In this document: positions 21,897-30,553 of the stretch, in pieces
Layout: each line of letters begins with the position of its first letter
Position numbering within the stretch: the first letter of the stretch is position 1
NCBI GenBank assembly: GCA_964609965.1
Contig: CAZSTS010000026.1
Coordinates: 1-35,977 of the forward strand
Length of the DNA: 35,977 nucleotides
DNA from: JAHJDR01 sp964609965
GTDB taxonomy: Bacteria > UBA10199 > JADGCS01
Reading direction: 5' to 3'
The notes under the pieces: generated by a model
Databases searched by the model: none
Told to the model about the DNA's origin: nothing
The model's input: only the letters and a program-made list of their open reading frames with translations
Made by a program: the position numbers and the translations under genes

Positions 21897-23264
21897 ATGT
21901 CCATTACTACCATTAATCCAGCCAACGAGAAAGAAATCAAAATCTATAATGAGATGAGTCAAAAGGAAGTAGAGCAGGCTGTTTTATCTTCTCATCGAGC
22001 TTATCTTGATTGGAAGGAGTGGAGCCTTTCAAAACGTGCTGAGTGTTTTAAAAAGGCAGCAGAGATTCTTAGAAAAAATACAGATTCCTATGCAAAGCTC
22101 ATGGCTGAAGAAATAGGAAAACCTCTGGCTCAAGGAGAGGCTGAAATTGAGAAATGTGCTTGGGTTTGTGAATATTATGCTGAACATGCAGAGGGATTTT
22201 TGGGGCGTCAGTATATCGAAACAGAGGCTTCTAAAAGCTATGTGAGTTTTGAGCCCCTTGGAGTGGTGTTGGCTATTATGCCGTGGAATTTTCCATTTTG
22301 GCAGGTGTTTCGTTTTGCCGTGCCCACTTTGATTGCAGGAAATGGTGTTTTACTCAAACACGCACCCAATACATTTGGTTGTGGTGTGGCAATCGAAGAA
22401 ATATTTCATACAGCAGGTTTTCCATCTCACCTTTTCAAAAACCTCATTATTAATCATGCACAAACAGCTGAGGTGATTAGGCATAAGCAAGTAGTTGGTG
22501 TTACGTTGACAGGCAGCAATAAAGCAGGGCGTGTTGTGGCTGCTGAGGCTGGCAAGGCGCTGAAGAAAACAGTATTAGAGCTAGGTGGGAGCGATCCATA
22601 CATTGTTCTAGCTGATGCTGATCTTGATCTCGCTGTTGACAAATCTCTGACAGCAAGAATGTTAAATACTGGCCAAGTGTGCATTTCTGCCAAGAGACTC
22701 ATTATCATCAAAGATGTCATCCAAGCTTTTCAAGAAAAGGTGATAGAGAAATTAAAGTCATTTAAAATGGGCGATCCCTTTGATCTCGAAGTTAATTTAG
22801 GGCCCATGGCTCGTGAAGATCTGCGCGACAATTTACATCAGCAAGTTCAATTAAGCATTAAACAAGGTGCTAAACTCATTCAGGGTGGTGAAGTCCCTGA
22901 AGGCAAAGGTTATTTTTATCCGCCAACAATACTCACTAATGTCAAAAAAGGAATGCCAGCCTTTGATGAAGAGGTTTTTGGTCCTGTAGTGGTTCTTATT
23001 GAGGCAAAAGATGAAGAAGAGGCGATCGCTTTAGCCAATGATTCAGATTATGGTCTTGGGGCAGCTGTTTTTACAGAAGATGTTGCTAAGGGTGAAGTTA
23101 TTGCAGAAAAAGAATTACAAGCAGGTTGTTGTTTTGTGAATGATTTTGTTAAGTCTGATCCAAGGCTTCCTTTTGGCGGTATCAAGAATTCTGGTTTTGG
23201 AAGAGAGATTGGATCGATTGGGATTAAAGAATTTGTGAATGCAAAAACTGTTTATATCAGTTAG
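21897..23264 (+). CDS. NAD(P)-dependent aldehyde dehydrogenase, succinate-semialdehyde type
   Basis: Oxidises an aldehyde, most likely succinate semialdehyde, to the acid. The 455 residues show the full family pattern: IMPWNFPFWQ (127-136), the general base Glu228 in LELGGSDP, the nucleophile Cys262 in TGQVCISAKR, and the C-terminal FGREIGSIGIKEFVNAKTVYI, typical of the short SSADH branch. Substrate choice within the family is uncertain. No strong ribosome binding site precedes the ATG. The next gene, a CoaC, begins 12 bases after the stop. Confidence 0.88.
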   Translation: MSITTINPANEKEIKIYNEMSQKEVEQAVLSSHRAYLDWKEWSLSKRAECFKKAAEILRKNTDSYAKLMAEEIGKPLAQGEAEIEKCAWVCEYYAEHAEGFLGRQYIETEASKSYVSFEPLGVVLAIMPWNFPFWQVFRFAVPTLIAGNGVLLKHAPNTFGCGVAIEEIFHTAGFPSHLFKNLIINHAQTAEVIRHKQVVGVTLTGSNKAGRVVAAEAGKALKKTVLELGGSDPYIVLADADLDLAVDKSLTARMLNTGQVCISAKRLIIIKDVIQAFQEKVIEKLKSFKMGDPFDLEVNLGPMAREDLRDNLHQQVQLSIKQGAKLIQGGEVPEGKGYFYPPTILTNVKKGMPAFDEEVFGPVVVLIEAKDEEEAIALANDSDYGLGAAVFTEDVAKGEVIAEKELQAGCCFVNDFVKSDPRLPFGGIKNSGFGREIGSIGIKEFVNAKTVYIS

Positions 23265-23276
23265 ATGGAGTATATA

Positions 23277-23813
23277 ATGACTAAAAAACAAAAAAATATC
23301 GTAGTAGCTATCACTGGTGGGATTGCGGCGTACAAGGTCTGTGAAGTTGTGAGGCTGCTCAAAAAGAAGGGGCACGACGTGCATGTGATGATGACGGATC
23401 ATGCCCAAGAATTTATCACGCCCCTCACGTTTCAAACGCTCACCGGCAATCCCGTTGCCACCAATATGTTCCAGCTCTCTCAAGAATCAGATATTGGACA
23501 CATCAAACTCGCTGATGATGCAGATGTTGTCTTAGTCTGTCCTGCTACAGCCAATATTCTTGCCAAAGCAGCTCACGGGATCTGTGATGACTTCGTGTCC
23601 ACTGTACTTCTCGCTACAAAGGCACCTATCCTCTATGCCCCTAGCATGAACGTTAATATGTGGAATCATGTGGCTACTCAGGAAAATATCCAGATTCTGA
23701 AGAAAAGAGGCGCTGATTTCATTGACCCTGACAAAGGTGAACTTGCCTGCGGGTATGAAGGTAAGGGCAGATTGGCAAATCCAGAGCAAATAGTGAGTAA
23801 AGTACTAGGCTAG
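23277..23813 (+). CDS. coaC: Stand-alone phosphopantothenoylcysteine decarboxylase (CoaC half of CoaBC)
   Basis: An FMN enzyme that decarboxylates phosphopantothenoylcysteine in coenzyme A synthesis. The start at 23277 is chosen because GGAG lies eight bases before it; a longer form from 23265 is possible. Visible are the FMN-binding TGGIAAYK, the catalytic His75 in IGHIKLADDAD (same number as in E. coli Dfp), the PSMNVNMW motif and the substrate clamp ACGYEGKGRL. The protein ends after about 178 residues, where most bacteria continue into the CoaB synthetase domain. The lack of that domain is unusual but matches a split arrangement; coaB is not in the window. Confidence 0.85.
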   Translation: MTKKQKNIVVAITGGIAAYKVCEVVRLLKKKGHDVHVMMTDHAQEFITPLTFQTLTGNPVATNMFQLSQESDIGHIKLADDADVVLVCPATANILAKAAHGICDDFVSTVLLATKAPILYAPSMNVNMWNHVATQENIQILKKRGADFIDPDKGELACGYEGKGRLANPEQIVSKVLG

Positions 23814-23820
23814 CCAGAAC

Positions 23821-23970
23821 TTATCCACAACCCCTGTCTTGACCTTGCTATATAAGCCCCTAATCGCCCAAAAAATTATACGACACATCGACCTGTTATT
23901 GCTCACCAATTCAATTTTTAGACAAAATCTGTCGTTCTGTTCATAATGCTTATCCACAAGCTGTGGATAA
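23821..23970. other. Cluster of three perfect DnaA boxes
   Basis: TTATCCACA occurs at 23821-23829 and 23950-23958, and its reverse complement TGTGGATAA at 23962-23970, three bases from the second. All three match the strongest E. coli DnaA box. They lie in a 500-base gene-free gap that continues into very AT-rich DNA (24010-24120). Candidate replication origin or DnaA-controlled regulatory region. Confidence 0.6.
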
Positions 23971-24010
23971 CTTCCCATGTTTCAGAATGCGTGGGCTTTG
24001 GCGACTGAAA

Positions 24011-24029
24011 AAGGGTATTTTATACCCTT
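24011..24029. promoter_or_regulatory. Perfect 8-bp dyad upstream of acs
   Basis: AAGGGTAT-TTT-ATACCCTT forms an uninterrupted 8-pair inverted repeat next to the DnaA boxes. It could be an operator or part of an origin structure. Confidence 0.4.
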
Positions 24030-24059
24030 AACTTAGCTTAGTATTATTTCTGACAAAAA

Positions 24060-24114
24060 AAACAGTGTTAAATACAAGCTTATTACATGTAGATCTAGCA
24101 TAAATTCACTGTTT
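24060..24114. repeat. Long-loop inverted repeat AAACAGTG / CACTGTTT
   Basis: AAACAGTG at 24060-24067, preceded by a run of As, is mirrored by CACTGTTT at 24107-24114 with 39 bases between. The interval is AT-rich. The purpose is unknown. Confidence 0.35.
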
Positions 24115-24235
24115 AAGGCTATTTCATGAATAATAAGAGAGGACTATTTTTTTTGGTTGCTTGATGAAAATCATCTGGCATAAAAGGCCTTCGCATACTA
24201 TGTAAGGCACAAATTCTGAAAGACAAATTATCCTT

Positions 24236-24260
24236 AAACCCAGAGTTATCATGGGTTTTT
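24236..24260 (+). terminator. Weak hairpin with T run in the acs leader
   Basis: AAACCCA (24236-24242) pairs with TGGGTTT (24252-24258), followed by two more Ts. It lies about 60 bases before the acs start, so it could act as an attenuator, or as a weak terminator of anything entering from upstream. Confidence 0.35.
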
Positions 24261-24317
24261 AGGAACATTTAGAGAGTTTTTATTATATTAGTTATTTTGC
24301 AATGAAAGGAGCAATTA

Positions 24318-26300
24318 ATGACTGAAAAAGGTAGCATGCAATCACTCATGCAAGAAGAACGTAAGTTTTCACCTCCTGAAAACATTAAATCCAATGCTTA
24401 TATCAATAGCGAGGAAGTTTATCAGAAGATGTGGGAAGCCTCAGTAAATAACCCAGATAGCTTTTGGTTAGAACAAGCTAAGACATTGTCTTGGACTAAG
24501 TTCCCTACAAAAAGTCTAGAATACACTTGGGATACCAAGGCTCGTAAGATTGAACACAAATGGTTTGCTGATGGAACATTAAACGTTAGTGTTAACTGTT
24601 TGGACAGACATCTCAATACACCTATTGCTAAAAAACGCGCCATTGTTTGGCAAGGTGATGACGATGCTGCTACATCAGAAATGACTTACGAAGAAATGTA
24701 CGTCCAAGTTTGTAAGTTTGCTAATGTGCTTAAAGCAAAAGGTATCAAAAAAGGTGACAGAGTAGCTATCTACTTACCTATGGTAGCTGAATTACCAGTA
24801 GCCATGTTAGCTTGTGCACGAATTGGTGCCATCCACTCTGTAATTTTTGGTGGTTTTAGTGCTGATTCAATTTCTGATCGTTCCAATGATTCTGACTGTA
24901 AAATGATTATTACGTCTAACACTTCACGTCGTGGTGGCAAACGCATTCCTCTCAAAAAGATTACTGACGAAGCGTTAAAAAAGACCACTACAATCGAAAG
25001 TGTTCTTGTTGTAGCCATCAACGATGAACCTTGTGATATGAAAGATGGTCGTGATTTCTGGTATCACGAAGAAATGGCTAATGCCAAAGATACTTGTGAA
25101 CCAGAACCCATGAATGCAGAAGATCCATTGTTCATTCTTTATACTTCTGGCTCAACTGGCAAACCAAAAGGTGTTGTTCACACAACTGGTGGTTACCTTC
25201 TTCAAGCAGCCATGACTCACAAGTTGGTTTTTAACATTCACGATGATGACATGTACTGGTGTACAGCCGATATTGGCTGGGTTACTGGTCATAGTTACAT
25301 TGTTTATGGACCACTTGCGAATGGTTGTACATCTCTTATGTTTGAAGGTGTTCCAACTTACCCAGATGCAGGCCGTTTTTGGCAGGTATGTGATAAGTAT
25401 GGTGTGACTGTTTTTTACACAGCTCCAACAGCTATCCGTGCTCTTATGAGTCAAGGTGAAACATGGCCAGCAAAATACAAATTAGACAAATTGCGTATTT
25501 TAGGTTCTGTTGGCGAACCCATCAATCCAGAAGCTTGGATGTGGTATCATAAAAACATTGGTCACGAAAGGTGTCCTATCGTTGATACATGGTGGCAGAC
25601 TGAGACTGGTGGCTTTATGCTTACAGCTCTTCCTGGCACACACACTCTTAAACCTGGTAGTGCAAACCGTCCATTCTTTGGTGTTAATACAGTTGTTCTT
25701 CGTGACGACATGTCTGAATGTAATAGAAACGAAGGCGGCAAGCTTTGTATTAGTAAACCATGGCCTGGAATGATGCGTACTATGTGGGGAGACCATGATC
25801 GCTTTATCGATACATATTTCACTATGTTTGATAATATGTATTTTACAGGCGATGGCTGCCGTATTGACGAAGATGGTGACTATTGGCTCATGGGTCGTAT
25901 TGATGACGTGGTTAACGTATCTGGCCACCGTATTGGTACTGCCGAAGTTGAAAGCGCTCTTGTGAGCCACGACAAAGTTGCCGAAGCTGCTGTGACTCCA
26001 ATGCCACACGAAATCAAAGGACAAGGCCTTTACGCTTATGTAACTTTGGTTGAAGGTGTTGAAGAAACTCCAGAGCTTAAAAAAGAACTCATCATGCACG
26101 TGCGTAAGGAGATCGGCCCTATAGCAGCTCCTGAAGCAGTTCAGTTTTCAAAGAGTCTTCCTAAGACTCGTTCTGGCAAAATCATGCGTCGTATTTTACG
26201 CAAGATTGCTGCTAACGATACTGACAACCTTGGTGACATCACTACATTGGCTGACCCCAGTGTTGTAGATTCACTCATCCAGGGACGCAAAGAAGCATAA
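24318..26300 (+). CDS. acs: Acetyl-CoA synthetase (AMP-forming)
   Basis: Activates acetate with ATP and CoA to acetyl-CoA through an acetyl-AMP intermediate, in the cytosol. The 660 residues match the family (652 in E. coli). The P-loop-like motif YTSGSTGKPKGVVHT, the WWQTETGG block that shapes the acetate pocket, the hinge DDVVNVSGHR and the C-terminal PKTRSGKIMRR, with the Lys that is acetylated for control, are all present. AGGAG lies seven bases before the ATG. It is a single-gene unit between a long regulatory leader and a strong terminator at 26325. Confidence 0.97.
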   Translation: MTEKGSMQSLMQEERKFSPPENIKSNAYINSEEVYQKMWEASVNNPDSFWLEQAKTLSWTKFPTKSLEYTWDTKARKIEHKWFADGTLNVSVNCLDRHLNTPIAKKRAIVWQGDDDAATSEMTYEEMYVQVCKFANVLKAKGIKKGDRVAIYLPMVAELPVAMLACARIGAIHSVIFGGFSADSISDRSNDSDCKMIITSNTSRRGGKRIPLKKITDEALKKTTTIESVLVVAINDEPCDMKDGRDFWYHEEMANAKDTCEPEPMNAEDPLFILYTSGSTGKPKGVVHTTGGYLLQAAMTHKLVFNIHDDDMYWCTADIGWVTGHSYIVYGPLANGCTSLMFEGVPTYPDAGRFWQVCDKYGVTVFYTAPTAIRALMSQGETWPAKYKLDKLRILGSVGEPINPEAWMWYHKNIGHERCPIVDTWWQTETGGFMLTALPGTHTLKPGSANRPFFGVNTVVLRDDMSECNRNEGGKLCISKPWPGMMRTMWGDHDRFIDTYFTMFDNMYFTGDGCRIDEDGDYWLMGRIDDVVNVSGHRIGTAEVESALVSHDKVAEAAVTPMPHEIKGQGLYAYVTLVEGVEETPELKKELIMHVRKEIGPIAAPEAVQFSKSLPKTRSGKIMRRILRKIAANDTDNLGDITTLADPSVVDSLIQGRKEA

Positions 26301-26324
26301 TTGTGCAGTTCTGATTGTTTTTCT

Positions 26325-26360
26325 AAGGCCGAGCTCTTTTAAAGGGTTCGGCCTTTTTTT
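26325..26360 (+). terminator. Rho-independent terminator of acs
   Basis: AAGGCCGA (26325-26332) pairs with TCGGCCTT (26348-26355), and a T run reaches 26360. Confidence 0.88.
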
Positions 26361-26428
26361 ATAGGCCCTATAAGACTTCTATGAAAAACCTTGAGGATTG
26401 CCATCTGCCTTAGTACAAAGGCTCAGCC

Positions 26429-28465
26429 ATGATTGATGCCAAGAAAAACTACGAAAAATCAAAGGAACTCATCGGTTATAAAACTCTCAAAGAGATGAGC
26501 GATAGTGATTATAAATCCATAGGATTTAAATGCGGGTTAGAGGTTCATCAACAACTCAAAACTCAGAAAAAATTATTTTGTCGCTGTGAGGCCGGCCTCT
26601 ATCAAAAAGATTTTGATTTTGATGCCGAAGTTATTCGTCACATGCGTCCCACTCTCAGTGAACTAGGTGAATATGATGGAACAGCATTGATGGAATTTAG
26701 AACAAAAAAGAATATCACATACCGTGTCAAATACGATTCAGCCTGTACGTACGACATCGATGATACCCCTCCTTTTCTCATGAACAAAGAAGCTCTCACA
26801 ATCGCTATTGAGATTGCTTCATTATTTAAACAGAATCTTGTTGGCGAATTTCATATTACACGCAAACAATATCTTGATGGTAGTATTCCTACAGGTTTTC
26901 AACGCACAGGAATTATTGGCGTGGCTGGCGAATTTCCAATTTCTACTTCGACTCCCTTTGCTCGCTCAGCATTAAGCTCTGGAGAGCTGAACAACAAAAA
27001 AATACAACTCATTCAAATTAGCATCGAAGAAGATGCCTGTCGCGAAGTTTCAGACATCGGACATAATCGCATATACATGACTGATCGTCTTGGCATGCCC
27101 CTCATCGAAATAGTGACTCACCCTGATATGCTCACACCTTGGGAAGCCGCTGAAGCAGGACATTATATTCGCTTTGTTACTCGTAGCACAGGCAAAGTTC
27201 GTGTGGGTCATGGTGCGGCTAGGCAAGATGTTAACGTGAGTGTGCCTGGTGGCAGAAGGGTAGAAATCAAGGGTGTTGGTCGTATTGCGCTTATTCCAAA
27301 ACTCACACATAACGAAGCTTTTAGACAAAGGGCATTACTCGCAATCCAAAAAGAACTGGGCAAACGTGTCAAGAAACCTAAAGAATGGAATGTTTCTTTT
27401 CACAAATTTTCTGAGGCAGTTATGCAAGAGGAAATGCCTCAACTCAAAAAAACTGTTGATGAGCTCAATGCTTTTAATCGAGGGAGTTTGATAGCGGTTA
27501 ATTTGCCAAAATTTAAAGGGCTGCTTTCATTTTTTACACAACCAGGAAGATTCTTTGCTCATGAAATTAGTGATCGGCTCAAGGTTATTGCCTGTTTAGA
27601 AAAATCAAATATGTTGCACAGTGAAGAACTAGGCATGAAGAATCTTCATAAAGATTTTGAAATTATCGCCAAAAAATTAAAAGCGGGAAAAGACGATGCT
27701 CAGATCATCTTTTATGCACAAGAAGCAGATGTTAGAACAGCTATCGAAACTATTTCGGAGAGGTGTCAACTAGCCTTTGAGGGCGTGCCTGATGAAACAA
27801 GAAAAGCAAAGACTGATGGCACAACTTTATTTGAGCGGGTGCTTCCTGGTCCAGACCGCATGTATCCTGATACAGACTCTGCCCCAATCCCCATTACCGA
27901 AGATGAGATAGAGATTATTAGTAAAAGTTTGCCTTTAGCGGTGAGTGATCAAATGGAGCAACTCAAGGCCTGGCAGGCACCAAAAGATACGTATCATTAT
28001 ATATTAAGATACAATCTCATGCCCATCATACGGCGTGTGGTTGATGAATTCTCCTTTTCAGCCCCATTTGTGTGTGCGATTTTTGGTCATGATCTTAAAC
28101 ATATTCAAGGGCAAATAACCTCAGCAACAGAATTTGATTATAATAAAGTTTATGGGTTGTTTAAATTTGTCGCATCCAAAAAACTCGACAAAGACATTAT
28201 TAAGAAGATGCTTCCCGTTGTTTATGGACACCCTCATATTGATTTTGAGTCGATTCTTAAGGAGATAAAATTCAAACCGGCAAACAAAAAGCAAATCAAA
28301 GAAGACATCCCTTCTTTGAGCAAAAAGTTTACACAAATAAATACCTCAAAAAACCCACAAGCCAAAATTAATTGGATTATGGGTCAAATACGACAACAAA
28401 CCCTTGGTTCTCTTCCATTAAGAGAATTACACGCACTGGTAGAGGAGGGTGTTCATGACGACTGA
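26429..28465 (+). CDS. gatE: Archaeal-type glutamyl-tRNA(Gln) amidotransferase subunit E
   Basis: GatE is the tRNA-binding, amide-forming subunit of GatDE, which converts Glu-tRNA(Gln) to Gln-tRNA(Gln). Of the 678 residues, about 30-290 form the GatB/E catalytic domain: GLEVHQQLKTQKKLFCRC near 37-54, the SELGEYDGTALMEF block, YLDGSIPTGFQRTGI and SIEEDACREV. A GAD-type insert follows (about 345-465, ending VLPGPDRMYPDTDSAPI). This insert separates GatE from GatB. The C-terminus is the helical tail domain that touches tRNA. GatDE is known as an archaeal system; bacteria normally use GatCAB. It overlaps gatD by 11 bases. Confidence 0.93.
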   Translation: MIDAKKNYEKSKELIGYKTLKEMSDSDYKSIGFKCGLEVHQQLKTQKKLFCRCEAGLYQKDFDFDAEVIRHMRPTLSELGEYDGTALMEFRTKKNITYRVKYDSACTYDIDDTPPFLMNKEALTIAIEIASLFKQNLVGEFHITRKQYLDGSIPTGFQRTGIIGVAGEFPISTSTPFARSALSSGELNNKKIQLIQISIEEDACREVSDIGHNRIYMTDRLGMPLIEIVTHPDMLTPWEAAEAGHYIRFVTRSTGKVRVGHGAARQDVNVSVPGGRRVEIKGVGRIALIPKLTHNEAFRQRALLAIQKELGKRVKKPKEWNVSFHKFSEAVMQEEMPQLKKTVDELNAFNRGSLIAVNLPKFKGLLSFFTQPGRFFAHEISDRLKVIACLEKSNMLHSEELGMKNLHKDFEIIAKKLKAGKDDAQIIFYAQEADVRTAIETISERCQLAFEGVPDETRKAKTDGTTLFERVLPGPDRMYPDTDSAPIPITEDEIEIISKSLPLAVSDQMEQLKAWQAPKDTYHYILRYNLMPIIRRVVDEFSFSAPFVCAIFGHDLKHIQGQITSATEFDYNKVYGLFKFVASKKLDKDIIKKMLPVVYGHPHIDFESILKEIKFKPANKKQIKEDIPSLSKKFTQINTSKNPQAKINWIMGQIRQQTLGSLPLRELHALVEEGVHDD

Positions 28466-29840
28466 CATTTTTAAAGGATATAAGGGTAAGGCACGAGATA
28501 CTCTCAAACAGCATGGAATCAGGGTGTGGAGTGATGTGTCTGTTAAAACAACTCGTGGTGATTTTAGAGGTTTTGTTCTCCCTCGTAGTGAAAATGATGA
28601 TGACAAGCACATCGTGCTTAAGTTGTCGACAGGCTATAATATTGGTGTGGCTGTTAACAGCATCACAGCCATGACAGAAAAAGGCTATAAAGAGGCTCAT
28701 TATAAAATTCCAGAAAAGGAATTTCCTTTCACAGAAAATCAGCCTAATATAAAATTATTTGGAACAGGTGGGACAATCGCTTCTCGTCTAGATTATCGTA
28801 CTGGGGCTGTGATCCCTGCGTTTTCTCCTGGCGAACTTTACGGGGCTGTTCCTGAGTTGGCTGATATTTGTAATCTTTCTACAGAAAAACTCTTTGCAGT
28901 GTTTAGCGAAAACATGGGGCCTGACCAATACAAAAAACTAGCTGTCCGCATAGGTGAAGAGATTAATAAAGGTGTTGATGGTATTCTCATAGGTCATGGA
29001 ACCGACACCATGCATCACACTGCTACGGCTCTTACCTATATGGTGCAAGACTCTCCTGTGCCTATTGTGGTTGTTGGTTCGCAACGATCATCAGACCGTC
29101 CTTCTTCGGATGCTGCTCTTAATCTCATTCATGGAACCAAAGCTGCGGCTGAATCAGATATTGCTGAAGTTCTTGTGTGTATGTTTGGCCCAACCTCTAA
29201 CGAGTACGGTCTTTTACATCGGGGCACTCGTGTGAGAAAGATGCACTCTTCTTATCGTTCTACTTTTAGAACTGTTGGTGATATCCCTGTTGCCACAATT
29301 GATCGCACTAAAATTACACCGTTAAAACAAAATTATAAAAAAAGACGCCAAGATAAGAGTGTAAAGATTGTTTCAACCTTTGAAGAAAAAGTAACTCTTC
29401 TTTATTATTATCCCAATATGCAGCCTGATATGATCGATGCCATTGTAGATAATGGTTACAAAGGTATTGTGATAGCAGGAACAGGTTTGGGTCACATCAA
29501 CAAACCTCTTTACCCGGCTATTGAACGGGCAGCTAAAAAGGGCGTTGCTGTTTACATGACTGTGCAAACCTTATGGGGTTATGTGCATATGTTTGTTTAT
29601 GATACAGGGCGGGATCTCATGGCCAAGGGCATTGTACCTTTGGCTAATATGTTGCCAGAGGTGGCTTATATCAAGCTCGGTTGGGCTTTAGGACAGACTA
29701 GCGATTTAGAAGAAGTTAAAAAGATCATGCTCACACCCATCTGCGATGATATAACTGAGCGAGAACCTTGTAATGGGTATCTTGTTTTTCAAGGGGGGAT
29801 TCCTGAAGTTGAGGAATTCTTGAGGGGAATACATAAATGA
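28455..29840 (+). CDS. gatD: Archaeal-type glutamyl-tRNA(Gln) amidotransferase subunit D
   Basis: GatD is the asparaginase-like subunit that frees ammonia from glutamine or asparagine for GatE. Start ATG 28455 is chosen because GGAGG lies six bases before it; the frame also contains a GTG six bases earlier. An N-terminal GatD-specific domain (1-95, with a strand-rich VWSDVSVKTTRGDFRGFV block) precedes the asparaginase domain. Catalytic residues in known positions: Thr in GTGGTI (about 103-108), Thr-Asp in HGTDT (about 181-185), and Lys262 in RKMHSS. Also present is the SSDRPSSDAALNL block. The 461 residues fit the family. The last four bases overlap hisH (ATGA). Confidence 0.93.
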   Translation: MTTDIFKGYKGKARDTLKQHGIRVWSDVSVKTTRGDFRGFVLPRSENDDDKHIVLKLSTGYNIGVAVNSITAMTEKGYKEAHYKIPEKEFPFTENQPNIKLFGTGGTIASRLDYRTGAVIPAFSPGELYGAVPELADICNLSTEKLFAVFSENMGPDQYKKLAVRIGEEINKGVDGILIGHGTDTMHHTATALTYMVQDSPVPIVVVGSQRSSDRPSSDAALNLIHGTKAAAESDIAEVLVCMFGPTSNEYGLLHRGTRVRKMHSSYRSTFRTVGDIPVATIDRTKITPLKQNYKKRRQDKSVKIVSTFEEKVTLLYYYPNMQPDMIDAIVDNGYKGIVIAGTGLGHINKPLYPAIERAAKKGVAVYMTVQTLWGYVHMFVYDTGRDLMAKGIVPLANMLPEVAYIKLGWALGQTSDLEEVKKIMLTPICDDITEREPCNGYLVFQGGIPEVEEFLRGIHK

Positions 29841-30445
29841 TCACAATCATCGACTACGGGATGGGAAATTTAAGATCAGTGGCACGTGCATTTGAGCATG
29901 TGGGTGCCAACGTTCTCGTAACTCATGAAAAAGAGAAAATTATAAACGCTGAAAAACTTGTTCTTCCTGGAGTCGGATCATTTGCACATTGCATGGAATA
30001 TCTTCATAAGTTTGATCTTATTGATCCTATCAAAGATCACATTCAATCAGGAAAACTGTTTTTTGGAATCTGCTTAGGTCTTCAGGTTCTTTTTGATTCT
30101 TCAGAAGAGGGTGGAGAGATTGCAGGTCTTGGTGTGATTCCGGGTTTGGTGAGGCGGTTTGAGATTTCAAAGCCTGTACCTCATATGGGATGGAATCAGA
30201 TTGAATTCAAAAAAGCGTCTTCCTTATTTTCAAAAATATCAAATAAGTCAGATTTTTATTTTGTTCACAGCTACCACGTGGTTCCTGATGATGAATCAGT
30301 GATCGCGTCTACAACAGATTACGGTATCCAGTTTTGTTCTGCCATTCACAAAGACAATGTCTATGCCTGCCAGTTTCATCCCGAAAAATCTCAAGAAATG
30401 GGGTTAAAATTGATAAAGGGTTTTGTTGAGATTAAACAGGAATAG
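29837..30445 (+). CDS. hisH: Imidazole glycerol phosphate synthase, glutaminase subunit
   Basis: HisH hydrolyses glutamine and channels ammonia to HisF in histidine synthesis. It is a class I glutamine amidotransferase: nucleophile Cys79 in FGICLGLQ, and His181/Glu183 in QFHPEKS. The N-terminal IDYGMGNLRSV and the HMGWNQ block are typical of HisH and not of other glutaminases. The 202 residues match the family. No hisF or other his gene is in the window. Its start codon overlaps the gatD stop, so it is coupled to gatE-gatD. Histidine synthesis is the likely role if hisF exists elsewhere. Confidence 0.9.
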   Translation: MITIIDYGMGNLRSVARAFEHVGANVLVTHEKEKIINAEKLVLPGVGSFAHCMEYLHKFDLIDPIKDHIQSGKLFFGICLGLQVLFDSSEEGGEIAGLGVIPGLVRRFEISKPVPHMGWNQIEFKKASSLFSKISNKSDFYFVHSYHVVPDDESVIASTTDYGIQFCSAIHKDNVYACQFHPEKSQEMGLKLIKGFVEIKQE

Positions 30446-30553
30446 CCATAACCCGTTGTATTTAATAGAGATTTAGCGATATTGTTTTTTGGAGCAATCA
30501 AATAAGTTCAATATTTAGCAACAAATCAGAGTAATATTCGATAGATAATATAC

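Noticed and set aside
24126..24164. Twelve-codon leader peptide before acs (MNNKRGLFFLVA)
   Set aside because: No ribosome binding site and no regulatory codons; likely chance.
25500..26099. 199-codon minus-strand frame inside acs
   Set aside because: It is a shadow of the well-conserved acs gene, with an implausible His/Asn/Ile-rich product.
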